Origin: Sphingomonas oligoaromativorans
Lineage (GTDB): Bacteria > Pseudomonadota > Alphaproteobacteria > Sphingomonadales > Sphingomonadaceae
Direction of reading: 5' to 3'
DNA length: 64,000 nucleotides
NCBI RefSeq assembly: GCF_011762195.1
Contig: NZ_JAASQK010000004.1
Location: forward strand, 370,307-434,306
In this document: piece after piece, positions 62,834 to 64,000 of the stretch
Position numbering within the stretch: position 1 is the first letter of the stretch
How the letters are laid out: every line of letters begins with the position of its first letter
Notes under the pieces: model-generated
Told to the model about the DNA's origin: nothing
The model's input: only the letters and a program-made list of their open reading frames with translations
Databases searched by the model: none
Translations under genes and position numbers: made by a program

Positions 62834-63706
62834 ATGACACAGATCCAGCCCATGCAATGCGTGTCATCCGCGGAACTTACGCGAAATTTCGGCGCGTGGC
62901 AGGATCGCGCGGCGCGTGGCCCTTTAGTGGTTACGCATCATGGACGGCCACGCTGCGTTCTTCTCGCCGCGGATGCATATGCGCAATTCTCTCGGAGCGA
63001 AGCGCAGGAGAGCGAGATTGCCGTCGATCATGCGCTTCTGTCGGAACGGATCGATGTCGGTTTCGTCGTGCTCGACAAATCGCTTCGGATGCAGGAACTG
63101 AACACGCTGGCCTCGGTGATGCTCGGCAGAAGCCGGGACAGGCTGATCGGCACATCGATCCTCGATCTGCTCCCGAGGCTGGCGGAAGATCCTTATCACA
63201 CACAGATCCGACGGGTGCTGCGCAGCGCGGCGCCGGCGCGATTCTCGCTGGTTGGGCAGGATGAGCGCTCCATCCATCTCCATGCTTTCCCCTGGCCGAC
63301 GGGAATGGCGCTGACTTTGCAGTCGGCATCGTCGGAGGATGAAGCGGAAAACGAGCTTGCCCGTGCCCGCGCGCTATCGGCGGCCCTGGAGACGCATGGG
63401 AATATCGGGACGGCGCAACTGACTGTCCGTGCGTCCATCGCCGAGGTGGACGCGAGCTTTGCCAGCATCGTGGGCATCGCTCCCGACCGGCTGGCGGGCG
63501 CGCGCGTGACCGATCTGTTCGCCATGGCCTCCCGCGATGCGGTAAGCGCTGCGCTGGAGAAGGTCATGGGCGGCGCCAAGGTGGAGGCGCTGGATGCCTG
63601 CCTGCTGGTCGACGGCGGCGATCGCCCCCGCCGCATCGCGCTCGCCTCATGGAAAGAGGGTTATGGTATCGGCGGCGCCGTCATGGTCCTCCACGGACCT
63701 GCCTGA
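62834..63706 (+). CDS. Phd/YefM-like antitoxin domain fused to PAS domains
   Basis: A 290-residue protein. Residues about 8-55 (CVSSAELTRNFGAWQDRAARGPLVVTHHGRPRCVLLAADAYAQF) match the Phd/YefM DNA-binding antitoxin fold, including the 'Rn....l..a..GPlvIT..grp..vLls...y' pattern. Residues about 70-160 look like a PAS domain (ERIDVGFVVLDKSLRMQELNTLASVMLGRSRDRLIGTSILDLLP), and about 195-285 a second one (SFASIVGIAPDRLAGARVTDLF). No Doc/YoeB toxin follows. It may be a sensory transcription factor. The ribosome-binding site GGAAGAGGAGGGG is very strong. Confidence 0.8.
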   Translation: MTQIQPMQCVSSAELTRNFGAWQDRAARGPLVVTHHGRPRCVLLAADAYAQFSRSEAQESEIAVDHALLSERIDVGFVVLDKSLRMQELNTLASVMLGRSRDRLIGTSILDLLPRLAEDPYHTQIRRVLRSAAPARFSLVGQDERSIHLHAFPWPTGMALTLQSASSEDEAENELARARALSAALETHGNIGTAQLTVRASIAEVDASFASIVGIAPDRLAGARVTDLFAMASRDAVSAALEKVMGGAKVEALDACLLVDGGDRPRRIALASWKEGYGIGGAVMVLHGPA

Positions 63707-63724
63707 AGATCAATGAGAGGAAAA

Positions 63725-63769
63725 TGGTGGACGCACTTGGGCTCGAACCAAGGACCCGCTGATTAAGAG
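63725..63769 (-). other. 3' half of tRNA-Lys(CUU): probable attachment site (att) of an integrated element
   Basis: On the minus strand this reads from the anticodon loop CTCTTAA through the 3' anticodon-stem strand TCAGC, variable loop GGGTC, T arm CTTGG-TTCGAGC-CCAAG, acceptor strand TGCGTCC and ACCA. All these fit a tRNA-Lys with CUU anticodon. The 5' half is absent: where GCTGA should pair with TCAGC the sequence is unrelated. A break exactly in the anticodon loop is the classic crossover position of tyrosine recombinases. It marks one end of a genomic island or of an integrated element. Confidence 0.75.
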
Positions 63770-63904
63770 TTTTGGAATCACGTCATTGCGCTAGATTGCG
63801 ACAGCTTATGCTAGCTGTTCTAACCCTTGATATTGCGTGCTTTTTATCGTTGCTTGATTGTGGGTGCTTGTCGTAGCTGTTCCTTTGTTGCTGGTATAGT
63901 GCTA

Positions 63905-64000
63905 GTGAGGTGGTGCCGGTTTTCTGGACAGGGTGTTAAGCTACTCCCGACCTGATGGATTGGTACGGGAATGAAGACGACGAGGAAGCGCTACAGCGCC
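63905..64000 (+). mobile_element. Left end of an IS3-family insertion sequence (truncated by window)
   Basis: The sequence from about 63905 (TGAGGTGGTGCCGGTTTTCTGGACAG) resembles the terminal region of IS3-family elements, whose ends often carry GGTTTTCTGGACA. It leads directly into a transposase OrfA start at 63971. The exact left boundary and the other end lie outside or cannot be fixed. Confidence 0.55.
63971..64000 (+). CDS. IS3-family transposase OrfA, N-terminal fragment (window edge)
   Basis: Only ten codons are in the window: MKTTRKRYSA. This matches the start of IS3-family OrfA proteins of the 'MK..RKRYSA.FKAKVALEA' type, an HTH protein that binds the IS ends. CGGGA precedes the ATG closely. 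The rest lies beyond position 64000. Confidence 0.55.
   Translation, partial: MKTTRKRYSA

Overview
The window reads as a high-GC alphaproteobacterial chromosome, most likely a sphingomonad (Sphingomonadaceae or a close relative). The reasons are the exopolysaccharide (EPS) gene set, the abundance of LacI/TonB-receptor/halogenase style carbohydrate genes, the CopA/CopB pair and the glutathione-dependent formaldehyde pathway. This placement is from gene content only. Genes are densely packed on both strands, often with 1-16 bp overlaps. No rRNA, intact tRNA, CRISPR array or origin was seen.

Region by region. 1-5.4 kb: the 3' part of an asparagine-synthetase-like lasso peptide cyclase, a small opposite-strand ORF with the layout of a lasso peptide precursor, a three-gene phage-tail-collar (MdpB-like) cassette with a GNAT acetyltransferase and a DUF6916-like gene, and a PF14907-type nucleotidyltransferase of a kind found in lasso and EPS clusters. 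5.3-27.0 kb: a large EPS/capsule locus with an initiating sugar-phosphate transferase, UDP-glucuronate 4-epimerase type enzyme, EpsG-like and O-antigen-ligase-like membrane proteins, AsnB, five GT4-type glycosyltransferases, an ABC flippase, a Wzc-like BY-kinase with a Tyr-Gly repeat tail, a Wza-like export lipoprotein, FkbM and class I methyltransferases and a DUF2334 deacetylase-like protein. 27.0-29.7 kb: copper resistance copB and copA. 30.3-39.1 kb: a carbohydrate-use locus (GH3 beta-glucosidase, flavin halogenase homologue, TonB receptor, MFS sugar transporter, LacI regulator) around a double LacI-type operator.

39.1-44.0 kb: a second polysaccharide module (Wzx-like flippase, CDP-glycerol transferase-like protein, two GT4 enzymes). 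44.1-47.9 kb: frmA-purU-fghA, making formate from formaldehyde and from formyl-THF, followed by a convergent LysR gene. 48.0-53.8 kb: an RND tripartite efflux operon. 53.8-63.7 kb: mostly housekeeping or stress genes (CorA-type transporter, PPK2, flavoprotein, MscS channel, small membrane proteins, TadE/TadG) and a Phd-antitoxin-like/PAS fusion protein. 63.7-64.0 kb: the 3' half of a tRNA-Lys(CUU) broken exactly at the anticodon loop, followed by the left end of an IS3-family element. This looks like the junction of an integrated island that continues past the window.

The most interesting signals are the candidate lasso precursor next to its cyclase, the tRNA-Lys attachment junction, the Phd-PAS fusion, the halogenase inside a LacI-controlled sugar locus, and the antisense 3' overlaps that mark both edges of the EPS block.
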